From positions 434,001 to 498,000 of the forward strand of contig VFIW01000012.1 of assembly GCA_006386115.1 (NCBI GenBank): a stretch of 64,000 nt of DNA. Direction: 5' to 3'. Under the pieces are notes generated by a model. It was not told where the DNA came from and searched no databases. It saw nothing but the letters and a program-made list of their open reading frames with translations. Positions 1-12,200 of the stretch are shown here, in pieces. The stretch's first letter is position 1; the number at the start of each line of letters is the position of its first letter. The translations under genes and the position numbers were made by a program. This DNA comes from Globisporangium splendens (taxonomy: Eukaryota > Oomycota > Peronosporomycetes > Pythiales > Pythiaceae).

Positions 1-45
1 TCGTGGGACAAATCCGAGCTATTTTACGAAAATAACCGGTCCTCC

Positions 46-3000
46 TCACATTCTCGACTGCTGACTCGCCTGCTGTCCGTATTGGAACAGTACGCGCGTG
101 ATTTTGTCGAGGCTCGAGATGAGAATGTCGGCATCCTTTGCTAGATCGTCGAGTGCTGACGCGCCACCAAACACGCCAACGGAGAGCGAGCACGCCGAGT
201 TGCGTCCAAGCGCCATATCCGACGGCGTATCGCCAACCTACATCCAGTGAATACATCCCACAACATAAGTACAAAGTTCCCAGTCTCATCAGCCAGCAGC
301 TACACACAACACAACTCACCATCACAGTGTTGTACACACCGACACCCAAGCGATTGCACAACGTCCAGACCTGCTCTGGGGATGGCGCAATCGGGAGCCC
401 GTCGTCTCCGCAGACCATGTCGTCCACCAAATCCGTGAGATGCATGCACGCCAGTGACTTCTCCGTCGATTCCCGATTGTCCGTTGTGCGGATCGCGATC
501 TTGATACCCATTTGCTTGATGGTGCGGAAAATGTCGGGAATGTCCGCCAACGGTCGACAGGTCATTACGGGATCCGGCAAGCTCCAACACTCGCGAACGA
601 CACGCTGAGCTTCGCTGAGCACCATCCCTTTCACGAGCAACACGTCGACGGCGACGCGTGAGAGATCTTTCTTTGGCATTGTCGTCAACGCGCCAAATCG
701 AGCCACCGAGCGGCGGTTCCAGTCGTACCCCATAGCGCCATACAGTTGCTCGCGAATCGCAAGCTTGGCAGCAGCTTCAAGCTTCCATGCCTGGGATTCG
801 ATCCATCCGCCCCACATCGAGTTGAAATCGATCAGTGTGCCATCCTTGTTAAAAATCACTAATGCAGGATTCCGCTTCTGCGGCAACGTACTCAATGGAT
901 ACGGCAGTTTGGACGCAGCCGAAGACTGTCTTTGCTGTGTCTCCAAAGCTTTCCCTCCTTGCTGCTGCGATGGCTCGTTGCGTCCTCGGTGTCGTTCAAG
1001 TATACGTGAATCCTCCTCCACCCGTCGAACGGAGTCAGCGCTCTGTACCTGTGGGGCTAATGCAGGTGAGGTTCTCGCTGAACTTGTCCTGCTATTGTGT
1101 CCGACACTTCGATGAGCTGTGCTCGAATGATGCAGCGATGACGCACTTCTCTCAGGTTCTGGTTTAACAATATCTACTCCACCTGCACGCGAACGTACAT
1201 TCTGAATCAGTGCGAGTGCAAAATCAATATCGGAGTCCGCGCTTTGGTCAGGTCGATCTGTTGTTCGTGTTGCACTCTGTTCCCTCGTACTCGACCGTGT
1301 TGGAGCCTCTGTCGATGGCAAGTTACTCGGAGCAATCGATGATTGATGTGAAGAGGCTTGTGATGACGCTGGAGTATATCCTTGGCCATTCTTGACAAGG
1401 CGCACCGTCAGAGGGTGCTCGATGTCAGGTACCAATGGTGCTGCTTCTGTGCTTTCTTCTTCTCCATGGCCAAATTCAGTATTGCTTTCAACTGTGTTTG
1501 GCGCTTCATCTTGGCTCGTTGGACCAACGGCTGCTGCTTGATCTGCCGGAGACGAATTTAAGTCGCGAACGGTGCCAACCTGATCACGATGACTCGAGTT
1601 GGTGGTGGCTGCCTCGTTCAAAGTCGTCCTATCTGTTTTCATTCTCTTGGCTGGTCTGGTAGCATCTGAACTGTCTTCTCCTGAGGCAGTTGCGACCTAC
1701 AAGAAATGAATACAGATTAAAAACGTGGACGAAATCACGGCAATGAGCAATGAAAAAAGCGTGAATGTACCGAATCAGGAGGTTCGTCGTCTTTCAAGCA
1801 AATCATCAAGTGCACGCGAACGTTCTTCGCAGTCTGGACGACATGCGGATTCTTGCTTTTTCGGATCTCAGCGAGCGCATTTCCAAGCCCCGAGCGTTCG
1901 AGATCCGACCGATAGATCACTTTCTGTTAGGCAGCAACCAATGACACATTTCAAGTTAATTTTTCCTGCCATGGCTGTCTGAAACAGCAAGAAACATGTA
2001 CCTCGTTCAACAGCTGGCTGAGCATCGTCATGATCTTCCAATTTCCACTCGTCGATGCCTGCGCGTAGAAGTCGGTCAACTTCTTTGCAAAGGGTGCCAA
2101 CGGACCCACAGTATATGGCACTTTGTCTTCACATGCTCTCGACGCTGCAGCACTCGTAGCGCTTCGTCTTCTTCTTCGCTCTCCTTTGACTGGAGGCGCC
2201 GGTTCCGCAGCTGGTACTGCGGTAGGCGTCGCTGATCGTGAAGTAGGTGGAGTGGGCACTCGCATTGCTGGTGTGGACCAGATCAGCACAGGTGACTGCG
2301 TACTGGCAGGACCAGTTGCTTCCGCTGCTTCTGAAGTCACTGGCAGGGGAGGGACAGCTGCAGTTCCAGTACTAGACACTGTTTGTGTCAGTGATGTCGT
2401 GGTTGTCGCTGATGCCAGCGTGGCCGTAGCTGCTGCTTTCGCTATTGATGCAATCGCTGTTTTTCTAGCGTTTGAACCAGCAGCTCGTGGCGAGGCTTGA
2501 TTAACGTTGGCGAGCGCCTGCCGTGCTCCATTGCGAGAGTTTCTGTTGTCTGACCTCGGAGCTGCTGCGTACTGGTTCTTTTCGGCTTTGTCTTTGCTCT
2601 TGTCTTTCGTCTTTTTCGATGAAACTGCTTGCACAGGTGCATCCTTGATCAGCCAGTCGATGCGTTCGGTCAGCGGAAGAGATTGCTCGCTCTGCAACAT
2701 TCACAGCAACAACAGAAGTATTACCACATCAGTACTTCTGGGCAACTCGACGCATACAATACAGCGTGTAAACGTACGTCGGCTTCGCTCAGCGCCAACT
2801 CTAGCTGCTCCTTCCTTACGGACGTTTTCGCTTCTTTCGCAGGATAACCCTCTCGGTACGGATACGTCTCATCATTCCACGGCACAACATTCTTGTAGCT
2901 GATCGCCGCGCTGCAAACACACAAGCACAAAGACTCCCATTAGCTCATCGACTTTCTATCGGCACACCAAAACTGCGGCATTCCGTACAAGTCGTGGGTG

Positions 3001-3853
3001 CCGTAGAAATAGAGCCAAAACTTCTTGCTGATCCCTTTACTGGCCGAATGCATCATCTTCGGCGGAAGCTTGCGCGGATCCATGATGAGCCCAGGCCAAA
3101 ACGGATAACCTAATAAATGCACGCATGCTGTGTCCATGAACACGCTCAACGCATAAACGGTCTCGTGTAAAACGCAATAGACAGCGTCCATACCGTTCAG
3201 CTTTACCCATACGATCTCGCCAAATCTACAGCGCGTTAGAAAGCAAATTTGATGTCAGCAGTGAGTCACGACAGGGAGGAGCTCCTTATTATACAAAATG
3301 ACATACCGACGTCTGACTTCACGCGGCAGCGCTTCGGTCTTCTCGTAGACCTCTTTCTTCAGCGCGCGAACAAACTTGGGGTCCTCCAGATCCGCGCACA
3401 TGCTTTTGCCTGCAACAAATACGCATCCCCTGAGTCTCTCACGCTCAGACAGGCGCTCAAACCTTGTCCACCCGCGCGCTTGCCCTGATTGGCAAACGCA
3501 GAATCTTGGGACGAGGCAACCAAAATAGACCACACGCAGACAATACTCTTTTTGGAGCGCGCCTTGTCGAGTCGCCGGTCCCTGCTGCTGGCTTTCTCGC
3601 TGGTCTTGCGCGCATCCTCTACCGCGGCGGGCGACGGCGCGCGGCTCCGATCGCTGCTGCGCTGCGAGCTCCCGGACGAGCGGCGCGTGCGCACAGGCGA
3701 CACGCGGACACCGTTGTTCGCGTTCTCGTTCTCCTGGTTCTGCGTATCCGCCGCAGCAGACCCGCTTCGCGCCGGCGGTTCCTCCTGCATCGTAGCGACC
3801 GTGGCGCTTGTCGACTGATTGTCGCCGCTGGCGTTCGCTCCTGCGTCCACCAT
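46..3853 (-). CDS. PWWP + TFIIS-N/IBD-like + HAD-phosphatase fusion protein
   Basis: Nine-exon model of 1047 aa: 3853-3547, 3409-3307, 3225-3194, 3109-2953, 2910-2778, 2691-2002, 1923-1771, 1696-320, 237-46. The lengths sum to 3144 nt, a multiple of three. Residues about 137-200 form a PWWP domain (FGEIVWVKLNGYPFWPG across a splice), a reader of methylated histone and DNA. Residues about 440-515 resemble the TFIIS N-terminal/LEDGF integrase-binding helical domain (LEIRKSKNP-like region, read as ALAEIRKSKNPHVVQTAKN). A Ser/Thr-rich linker then leads, in the same open exon, into a HAD hydrolase with motif I FNKDGT (808-813) and motif IV GDTPSD (986-991). Motif I has Asn808 where the nucleophilic Asp is expected, so catalysis is doubtful. 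The only Met in this exon upstream of motif I lies about 270 codons before the HAD domain, which argues against a separate HAD gene. PWWP plus IBD suggests a chromatin-bound, LEDGF/HRP2-like role. The 42-bp intron 2911-2952 is the weakest junction. Confidence 0.8.
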
Positions 3854-4421
3854 GTTGCCGTTGCTTTTTGAAAATAAACCCACCATAAATGGGTCGTGGG
3901 CTGGGTTTCCAAACATGTGCGGACAGAAGAAACCCGGGTTTACACGCATTGTGTACAGACGGAGGGAGAGGACACGGGTTGTGGGTTGTCATGGCAGGTT
4001 GTCTGACCCGCGTGTCAAAAGAAAAAATTCTCATGTGAATGGACGAAATGAGCATCAAAATGGATGCTTTGAGAGCGCTTCTTCATGGCTACGAAGCCAT
4101 GCTGTCTGGTGCAGCGTGCTACCGTGAGAAGGTCCTTATTGCGCTTAAAAACGCAACAAGCTTCAGTGCCGCGTCTTGACTTTAAGGCAGACGATATAAC
4201 ATGCAAGTATCAGTTGTGTTTTCGCTCCCAAAGGTTGCGTTCCGATTCCTATTGTCGCATTAACCAGGTGCCATCGCATAACACCGTCGTTTATTCCATG
4301 CAAGCAAATCTAAAACTGCAGCACTAGAGAGCACTATCGTAGTTGGAAGAACATGTTGCGGCTCAGGACTCGCGCGAGTCCGCACCAGCGTGATGAGCTA
4401 CGAAGAGAACGGAGGAGACAT
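3854..4421. other. Intergenic region between the PWWP gene start and the RPSA stop
   Basis: This holds the promoter and 5' UTR of the PWWP gene and the 3' UTR of the ribosomal protein SA gene, both on the minus strand. The short open frames here have no recognisable domain and I do not support any of them as genes. Confidence 0.5.
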
Positions 4422-5264
4422 TTAGTCCCAGCCGCTGCCACCGGTGGTAGCAGGGGCGTCCCAGCTGCCGGCCGCGGCGGCGTCACCCGACCATTCGGCG
4501 GTGGTCGTGGTCGTGGTCGTGGTCGAGGTCCATTCGACAGCGGCTTCAGCGGTGTAAAGCGCTGGCTCGGCAGCGACTTCGGTGGTCTCACCCCAGCCAG
4601 CGCGAGCGACGGCCTCGTCGGCGGCACCCGATTGGGCTTCCTCAGCCTTCTTGAGCTCTTCTGGGTCACGGTACAAGAAGAGGTCGACGGCGACGTCCCA
4701 TGGGAGCGCACGCGAGATCGTGCCACGGAGACGGAGCACTTCACGGGCCAAGAGCCAGTAGAGCAGACCGATCGAGAGCTTGCCCTTGTTGTTGGCTGGG
4801 ATCGCAACATCGACGTACTGGAGTGGCGAGTCCGAGTCACAGAACGCAATCACTGGCACGTTGACGAACGCCGATTCACGCACGGACTGGGAGTCGGTGC
4901 GAGGGTCGGTGATGATCAACAGACGTGGTTCACGGAACTGCTTGGTGATCTGGTTCGTGAACGTACCAGGGGTGAAGCGACCAGCGATCGAAGCCGAGCC
5001 AGTGTACTGGGCGAACTTCAACACAGCGCGCTGACCGTATGGACGAGCCGAGATGGCGATCACATCGGCAGGGTTCTCGATGGCGACGATCACACGGGCA
5101 GCCAGCATGAGCTTTTCCCAGGTCTGACCGATGTTGATGATGTTGATACCGTCGTTGCGGCGGCGCCAGATGTAGTCGGCCATCTTGGAGTCCGCATTGC
5201 GCGTGCCAATGTGGACCTGGGCGGCAAGCATAAGCTTGATATCTTCTTCACGTTGAGTAGCCAT
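4422..5264 (-). CDS. RPSA: 40S ribosomal protein SA (uS2, laminin-receptor family)
   Basis: A single-exon gene of 280 aa, close to the usual eukaryotic length. The start is the ATG at 5264 ([20 protein letters not shown]). The uS2 core is clear: [44 protein letters not shown] and the long [20 protein letters not shown] segment. The C-terminal tail is acidic with Trp-containing repeats (EWTS, EWSGD, GSGWD) as in cytosolic RPSA, and it includes a run of eight Thr. The protein is part of the small subunit head/platform and is needed for 20S to 18S rRNA processing. The open frame continues upstream in-frame to 5525, but that extension has no uS2 similarity. Confidence 0.97.
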   Translation of the reverse strand: MATQREEDIKLMLAAQVHIGTRNADSKMADYIWRRRNDGINIINIGQTWEKLMLAARVIVAIENPADVIAISARPYGQRAVLKFAQYTGSASIAGRFTPGTFTNQITKQFREPRLLIITDPRTDSQSVRESAFVNVPVIAFCDSDSPLQYVDVAIPANNKGKLSIGLLYWLLAREVLRLRGTISRALPWDVAVDLFLYRDPEELKKAEEAQSGAADEAVARAGWGETTEVAAEPALYTAEAAVEWTSTTTTTTTTAEWSGDAAAAGSWDAPATTGGSGWD

Positions 5265-5729
5265 GGCGATAATTCCTGTTCTTTCCAAAGAGCGATGAAT
5301 AGTGGGGAGGGAAGTGTGCGCCATTGCTGCCGCCAGGCACATCGCGCACCAACCACCAACCAGCCGAAAAACCTTATGGACCTCCTCGATTTGTTCATTT
5401 ACTCGAAAAAACCTTGTTGGATAGTAGGATGGTACATGGTACCGGCTTTTGGACAGCGCTCTATTCAGGATGTATCTAAAAGCAGTACATGATCTCGAAG
5501 GAATGTGTTGGCAGTAGGTCTGCAATGAACACTCGAAGGAGACACAATCTGCGAGCGATTGCGATGCTGCTCGCGTGGCTACTTTGGGAGCGCTTTATTC
5601 GTGGCAACTCACCGCCCACGAGCGAGCGAAAGTGCTGCTGAAGGACGGTTCGCCGTGTGATATCGTAGAATGGTGTGTCGATGGCTCTGACAGACTAGAC
5701 AGCACTGCGCAAACGGAGGTTATGAACAA

Positions 5730-6248
5730 GGCTCTTCACTTGCTCTGAAATGCAAAGCCGTTCTTCTCGTCGAGTACATCGAGTCTGCAGTCCCGCTAGT
5801 GCACGCAGTTTCTACGGCGATTCTGCGTTCCCTTCCAAACGCGAAGTACTATCCAGGCATGAGCGGAGTGACCTCCAATCAGCTCCAGTGTCGTCACGAG
5901 CATCGTGGTTTACTCGGCGCTCGAGTTCGGATCGCTCGTGTACGTGCACGCGATCATGCGTTGGAGGTTCCAGCTTTCGGCGTTCCACTAACTGGCGTTC
6001 GTGCTGGAGAGCGAGCGGCTAGTCCTGCAGGGTATGCTGATAGCGTGGACGGTTTTCGTGCTCGGGTTCACACTGGAGCATGTCGGTACGTGATGCGCTT
6101 CTTCTGTTTCGTTGTGGGGATAGTGCACGGTGTTTGTTGAGCCGTCTTATCTGACTCTGGTACATTGGCCTGTGCTTGTTTGCGTCCAGGTGCCGATTTC
6201 ACGTTCAAGTTTGTATGGCTGCATGAAGCAAAGACTATGAATTCCTGA
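5730..6248 (+). pseudogene. Relic of a multi-spanning membrane protein gene
   Basis: From about 5730 the frame reads GYEQGSSLALKCKAVLLVEY and onward through a hydrophobic stretch. Around 5885 coding potential moves to the next frame (SSVVTSIVVYSALEFGSLVY), where an in-frame TAA sits at 5989-5991 inside LSAFH*LAFVLESERLVLQG. An apparently intact intron (6086-6189, GTACGT to CAG) then joins FTLEHVG to ADFTFKFVWLHEAK and a stop at 6246-6248. The pattern of helices and the closing VG-ADFTFKF segment remind me of a repeated family of oomycete membrane proteins, but I cannot name it. One frameshift and one nonsense codon indicate a pseudogene. Sequence between 5265 and 5729 contains the RPSA 5' region and possibly more degraded exons. 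Confidence 0.55.
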
Positions 6249-6990
6249 GATGCGTCGCTCGACTCCATTCCATTGATGTCTCAAATGCAAGGAAGCTGTC
6301 GGATACCTCCCTGGAGAGCTGTGCGGGAAGGAAAAATTGTTTTATCGTCACCTAGCAATAGCAAGTAGCCATACGAGCGTGAGGGGTATCAAAATTGTGG
6401 TATTCGTTTTTGTTGTCAGCGAGCCAACTTGGCATGCGAGCGAAGGAGAACTGACAATCCTTTCACCAGCTGCCATGGGAGACACAGACAAGATCCACGT
6501 CATAGCGACGTAGTTGAAGCCTGTATCCGTCGACCATCTCGCTGTTCTATAGTAGACGCGATCACGGACAGCGTAGTGGCCGGTTTTGGTGCCTTCGTTC
6601 ACACTGTTTCTTCGGATGGCCACAACGTACCCAAGACGTCCAAATGGCTACATTTGTTCCACTAAGTGCGCAATATGCGAACCTGATGCATGCTGCCTCT
6701 TGCACAGAAAAAAACAGGTTTCTATACAGAAAAACCTGGTTTTTCAGTATAACCTACTGACAACATAAGAAGCCATGATGGCAACTCCGAGAAAGTGCGC
6801 CGTGCACGCGCCGGTGTGCTGTCCTTCCCTGGTATTGAAGCGAGGCGCAATGCACGCAAGCCAAGCTGGGCTGTAGTCACTTCTGGCAATGCCCTCTGTC
6901 GTGGCATTCGCGTTTTCTCCGCACAACGGCCAGGACAAGCAACAGAAGAACAACAAGCAAGTGCGCAGCTGACGGAGAGGCAGAGTCGCC
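6249..6990. other. Intergenic region upstream of the MAP65 gene
   Basis: About 740 bases without a supported gene. It contains an imperfect inverted repeat (arms 6707-6721 and 6732-6745, core AAACCTGGTTT-like) and the presumed promoter of the MAP65 gene that starts at 6991. No TATA box is obvious. Confidence 0.45.
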
Positions 6991-9048
6991 ATGGCGGAGA
7001 AAAGCAGCAAACCAGAACAGCGTGATGATGCGCGCATCCACCAAGCAGGCGACGAAACGCGCAATGATGCTAACAGCGCAAGCGTCGAGCAAATTGCGGC
7101 TCACAGCATGAACGCGCTGCGGCAGCTATGGCTCGAACTCGGAGTTCCCGTGGGTGACCAAGAGCGCGAAGAGGACGCACTTGCACGCGACGTAAAGCAC
7201 TTGTATGAAAGGAAGACTCAGTTCTACCGGGACGAGTACGAGTTGTCGACCGCGCGGATCGAGGCACTGCAGCGTGAAATCGCACACATTCGATGGTTGT
7301 TCCGCAACGACGAACCTCATGATGTAGGTGGCTTGTTGACTAAAACTACTTTATCATGCGATACATTCCATATGCATGATGTAAATGTGTTGCTTGTAGT
7401 TTGGTGAAGCAGAGGCCGCGACCACCCGCGACAAGCTCGCATCTCTGCAAGTTAAGCGAGACTACCTGGACAAAGTACGAGTCATGGCTGTTCTTCATTT
7501 GGTTGCGAGATTGGAAGCCTTACTTTGACTTTCGTTTCTGCAAATGCCAAGATTCGTGAAAATAAGGCTATGAAGTTGCAGAGCTTACAGGACGAGTTTT
7601 CACGGCTTCTGAGGAAGATTGGAGAATTTCCAGAAGAGCATCAGGTGAGTTTGTATGGGATTTGTATCGTGAGCTCATAATAGTCGCTGATTTCTGTATC
7701 GGCGTGCGAGTTACAGGATGCCGATCAGGAAGAAAATCTGAGCGAGCAAAAGATCAAGCACTACCGCACGCATATTGCGCATTTGCGTCCACTCGTGGTA
7801 TGATGTTGCAGCCATGCTCTTGTTATGTCGCTGTCGCAACAGCCAATTTTATAAGGTTGACTAACGAGAGGTTCGACGTGTGGGTTTTCTAGGAACAACT
7901 CACTCAACAAATGCACGAGGAAGCAGCGAAGTGTGCTGATTTGGTGAGGAAGCTTGGTGTAAAGGACCTCTCAGTATTCGATCACGCATTGGTATATAAT
8001 CGCGAGGTACTGTCTTATGGTTAACTTGCCAGCATTGGTGAAGTTCTCATTATCTAAATTCGCGATGGCTACCGCAGAAATTGATTTCTTCCAGAGCGAC
8101 TGCCGAAAAAGTGTCGGCGCGTCTCAAGGAGCTCCAGGCTGCTGTTGACGAGTCGAAACAGCTGACGAAGGTAATATTAGTGGGGGAAACGAGATGGATG
8201 AATGTGCATCTGGGCTCACATTGATCGCATGCAGGCTGCTGCTAAGCGTGAGTCCATCCTTCAAGAGAGACTGGCGTATGACATGTCCATGAGCGATCCC
8301 ATGCGCCTCACAACCCGGACTGGAGAAGCAGGAAGGTAAGTTTCATGACCTGGTGTGTTGGTTCACAATGCTCACCTTTGGGTCTAGGTGGTCAAAAGAC
8401 TGATGATTTGGGTGCTTGCAACGTTTTAATATCAGGCTACTTCGTGAAGAAAAGTTACGCAACAAAATCTTCAAGGAGCTGCCCAAGCTGACTCAGTTTC
8501 TGGAAGAGCGCATCCCTGCATGGGAGCAGCAGTATGCAGTCACGTTCTTCTGGAAAGGTACGAGTCGCTGGAAACGCGGATTTTGTAGGGCAGTTCTGTG
8601 ATTTACAAGTAGCTATTTGCAAATTAGGTCGGCCATACTTGGAGTACATGCGAGCTCCCAATCGTGAATACGACGAGCGAGACACGTTGGCGAAAAGTGA
8701 GAAAGAGAGCATGAAGCAACCACCTGATGCAAGCAAACCTGCAAACAAGCACCAGTTGATTCGGAGTGCATTTGAGCGTGTCACTCGCGATCGCAAAGAA
8801 ACGCCTCGCCACATTCAGGTGGTACTCCTGTTCGTGAGGGTGCTGCTACTGCATTTATCTTCCTCACTCACTCGGATTCTTTATGCTTTGTCTTGAATCA
8901 GCGCCGTGGCTCCCTCGCCAGCGAACCTGCTCCGCCAAGAGTCATCAATGGCCGTCGTCGCCGCAAATCCGTCGAGTCGCAGAAGCCGAATGCAGAGTTG
9001 CAGTCTCCCATGGAGATCATGCGCGATCTCCTCCTCTCGTCCACGTAG
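6991..9048 (+). CDS. MAP65/PRC1/Ase1-family microtubule-bundling protein
   Basis: Ten exons (6991-7323, 7400-7474, 7552-7644, 7717-7797, 7893-8006, 8078-8170, 8235-8335, 8436-8557, 8628-8818, 8902-9048) give 449 aa in frame. The protein is mostly coiled coil. It opens with a LRQLWLELGVP segment and an acidic linker, typical of the N-terminal dimerisation rod of MAP65/PRC1. It later has LKELPKLTQFLEERIPAWEQ-like sequence (the spectrin-like microtubule-binding region) followed by RPYLEYM and a basic tail with GRRRRKS. The family crosslinks antiparallel microtubules in the spindle midzone. The length is somewhat short for the family. The small, evenly sized introns make this the most intron-dense gene in the window. 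Assignment rests on overall pattern and order of segments rather than one diagnostic motif. Confidence 0.75.
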
Positions 9049-9256
9049 CTGCTCCATTAGGCAGACAGCAATCCCCCCATCGCATCATGCAGATTGATAT
9101 GGAGCCAAGATAACAAATGCTCAGTACATTTGGCTCGTTTCGTGTTGAACTTTATTTTAGGCAATCATGTTGTCGCTTCTCCACATTTTCAGTCAATCAG
9201 ATAGCAGCGCGGGCTGGAATCAAACATTTGGCGCTGAGAAGAGAAAACTCGTCAAG

Positions 9257-12200
9257 ATGCCGGCAGCGCGCGGAAAGCGCAAGCGCGAGACGATGGCGGC
9301 GCCCAGCGCGAGCGCCACGATCTGCGACGAGAGCCGCATCGTGGACCCCTACGGGCTGAGCATGCGGCCGTGCAGGCTGAGCGACCACCACAAGAAGAAG
9401 AGCAAGACGACCGTCGTCATCCGCAACTGCGCCGAGAACCCAAACTGCCTCTTCGGACTGGGCGAGCACCAGGAGGGGATCTGGCAGGGGAAGAAGCTCG
9501 TCCAGAAGCTGCTGGGCGACGACCCGCGCGAATTGGTGCGCGGCTCCTATCCGAGCGCTTCGTCTGCGGCAGAAACGACAGCCGCGAATGGCTCAAAACG
9601 GAAGGACAATGCCACAACGGCGAGTAATGGTTTGTCGCCCTCGACACACTATTTGCCGTGCGGACTGCGTAATTTAGGCGCGACGTGTTACCTGAACAGC
9701 ATGCTGCAGACGCTGTTTACGAATGTTGCATTCCGCAAAGCAGTGTACGAGTGGGAGCCAAAGCAGCAGAACACGAACGATCAGCAGGCGCTTCAGATGC
9801 GCGCGTTGCAGAAACTCTTTGGGCTCATGCAGCTCGGGAAGAAGGCGATTTACGACCCGCACGAGTTTGCATCGACGCTGTCGCTGAACAGTGTCTTGCA
9901 GCAGGATGTCCAGGTTCGTCCTTTTGTTATTTCATTGAGGGCATGGGTGTCGATGTTTTGAGATGACCCTACTTGTGTTTCTGCTGCTTTTATTGACCAT
10001 CCTATTTGGTGTTGATTTGTTGTTGTTGTATAGGAGTTCAGTAAGCTGCTGCTCACGCATCTGCGCATGATCTTTTCGCAATCACGCATCTCGGACCACT
10101 GGAACCTCGTCGACCGCATCTTCCAGGGTCAGATGAACTACGTCACCAAGTGTCTTCGCTGCAAGACCAAGTCTGAGCGTCCATCATCGTACTACGAAAT
10201 TGTGGGCTACTGAGTTCTATCTTTCTATTGTGTTGCATGCACCAACTGATGTGTTGTGTTGTTATGTGTGCATCGATCAAAACTCAAGTCGCTAAACATC
10301 AAAGGGCACAAAAGCGTTCTCGAGTGTCTCGGATCGTACTTGTCCGCCGAAGTGCTCGATGGCGAAAACAAATACTTTTGCGACCATTGCACCTCGAAAG
10401 AACGTGCAGAACGCTACATTGAGTTGGATCCACGGCGCCTCCCGCAAACAATCACACTGCAACTGATGCGGTTCGTGTACGACGCGCAAGCTGGACGCAA
10501 GAAAAAACTAATGGTACGACCCTGTGTGCTGCGGAGTGGAACGCCCTTTATTCATCTAATGCTGTTCGAATTGTGTGTAGGATGTGATTGAAGTCAACGA
10601 GACGCTCAATATGACCGATTTGCTGAGGAGAACTGGGTCTACGAACGCATTTAACGAGTCAAAGGACGCGATCTATCGTCTCGCTGGATACCTGAACCAT
10701 CGTGGCAAGACCACGCATGCAGGCCATTACACTGCCTCGGTGGCGTATCCGAAACCAGACGACGCGTCCAGCGTCGATTGGTTTGAGTTTGACGACAGTA
10801 TCGTGAACAACATGACGTCGATCGTCGACACAGAAGGGTCGAAAGAGAGAGCGGGGAAGATCCTGCGATCACGGGATGCGTACATGCTTTTGTATGTGCT
10901 CGACGAGGACGCCAGCAGCAGCACTGAGGCAACTGCCAGTGCGTCGTCGACCTCTATTCTTCCATCGAAAGAGTGCCTGGATGAGATCGAGACGCTGAAT
11001 GCGGTGTTTGTGGCCGGCATCGATGAGTACGCGGAGAAAGCTGACACGTTGGAGGCTCGCATTCAGTCGCGCTTGTATTCGTATACGCGTTTCTTCGAGA
11101 AGGACCATCCGTACCCAAAGCCAGACGCCGAAGATTTCTACTGGGTCGACACTGATTGGTTGCGCTCGTGGATTATCGGACAAGAAGTTGAGTCGCAGCA
11201 AATAATGCTGCCTCCAAAGAACCACAGTGACGATCAAGTCAGCAATGGATCTGTGAACGGAAATGAAATAGACAAAGTACATGCAGACTCAAATGTGGAA
11301 GAAACAGCGACTAGCAAGGTGGAGGGCGATGGCATCAAGTCGGACACTAGCCTCACAATTGTCACGACCAACAGTGCCGCGGATATTCCATTTTCGAAGC
11401 CGATCGACGTGAATCGTTTTTGCTGCATCCACTCGATCGATTCGTCGACGCCCAAGTCCAAGAACAACAACAGGCTGGTGTGTAAACCAGTGAGTTTCTC
11501 GCCCGAGAGTCTCAACAAACTGAAACGCGTGTCAGCGAGTTTGTTTCAGCATCTAAAAGAAACGTGCAGCATTGCAACAAGTGAATTGCTGTCTCCAACC
11601 ATAGAGAGTCGAAGCAGACGACGAGTAAGCGATCATGGAGACGTGTGTGCAGTTTTCGAGGCGTCTTCGTTTCGCTGCAGGAAGTGTGAGATCGAGTTCT
11701 GCAATAAACTTCTCGATGACGCAGAGTTGTTGCGCGAAATCGAACACGAGCTACAATTGTTGAAAATGCCCGTGCTACCCGACGATCCGAATCCGTACCT
11801 GATGAGCCGTGCATGGATCGCAAGCTACAAAGCGCATTTACAAAATGTCCAGAAAAAGATATTACAGAAGCCAAAGAAGAAAAAGCTTAAGGCGAATGGA
11901 GGGAGTCAAGATAAATCTGCGCAGGAGACAGTTGACTCGAGTGAGACCGAGGACACGGTGTGGCAAGCCGGCTTGAACGAAGACATTACTTGTGTTCACG
12001 GAAACCTGTTTCTCAAAAAGAAAAAGTACCGCGCTGTCCCGGCGAGCACGTGGACGTACTACAGTAACAAGTTTCCCTCCCACGTTGCGTTCGAAGAGCG
12101 GTTTACCGAGCCATGCACACAGTGTCAAGTTGACGAAGCAGCGAGCGAAGAATTTATTCAAGTCGAACGCGCGTGCCGAGACGATGTACTGAGTCGAGCA

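Noticed and set aside
4353..5492. 379-residue plus-strand open frame over the RPSA gene
   Set aside because: It is an antisense shadow of a strongly conserved ribosomal protein and has no recognisable domain.
6707..6745. Small inverted repeat as a terminator
   Set aside because: Arms are imperfect and A/T-run based, and factor-independent hairpin terminators are not expected for nuclear Pol II genes.
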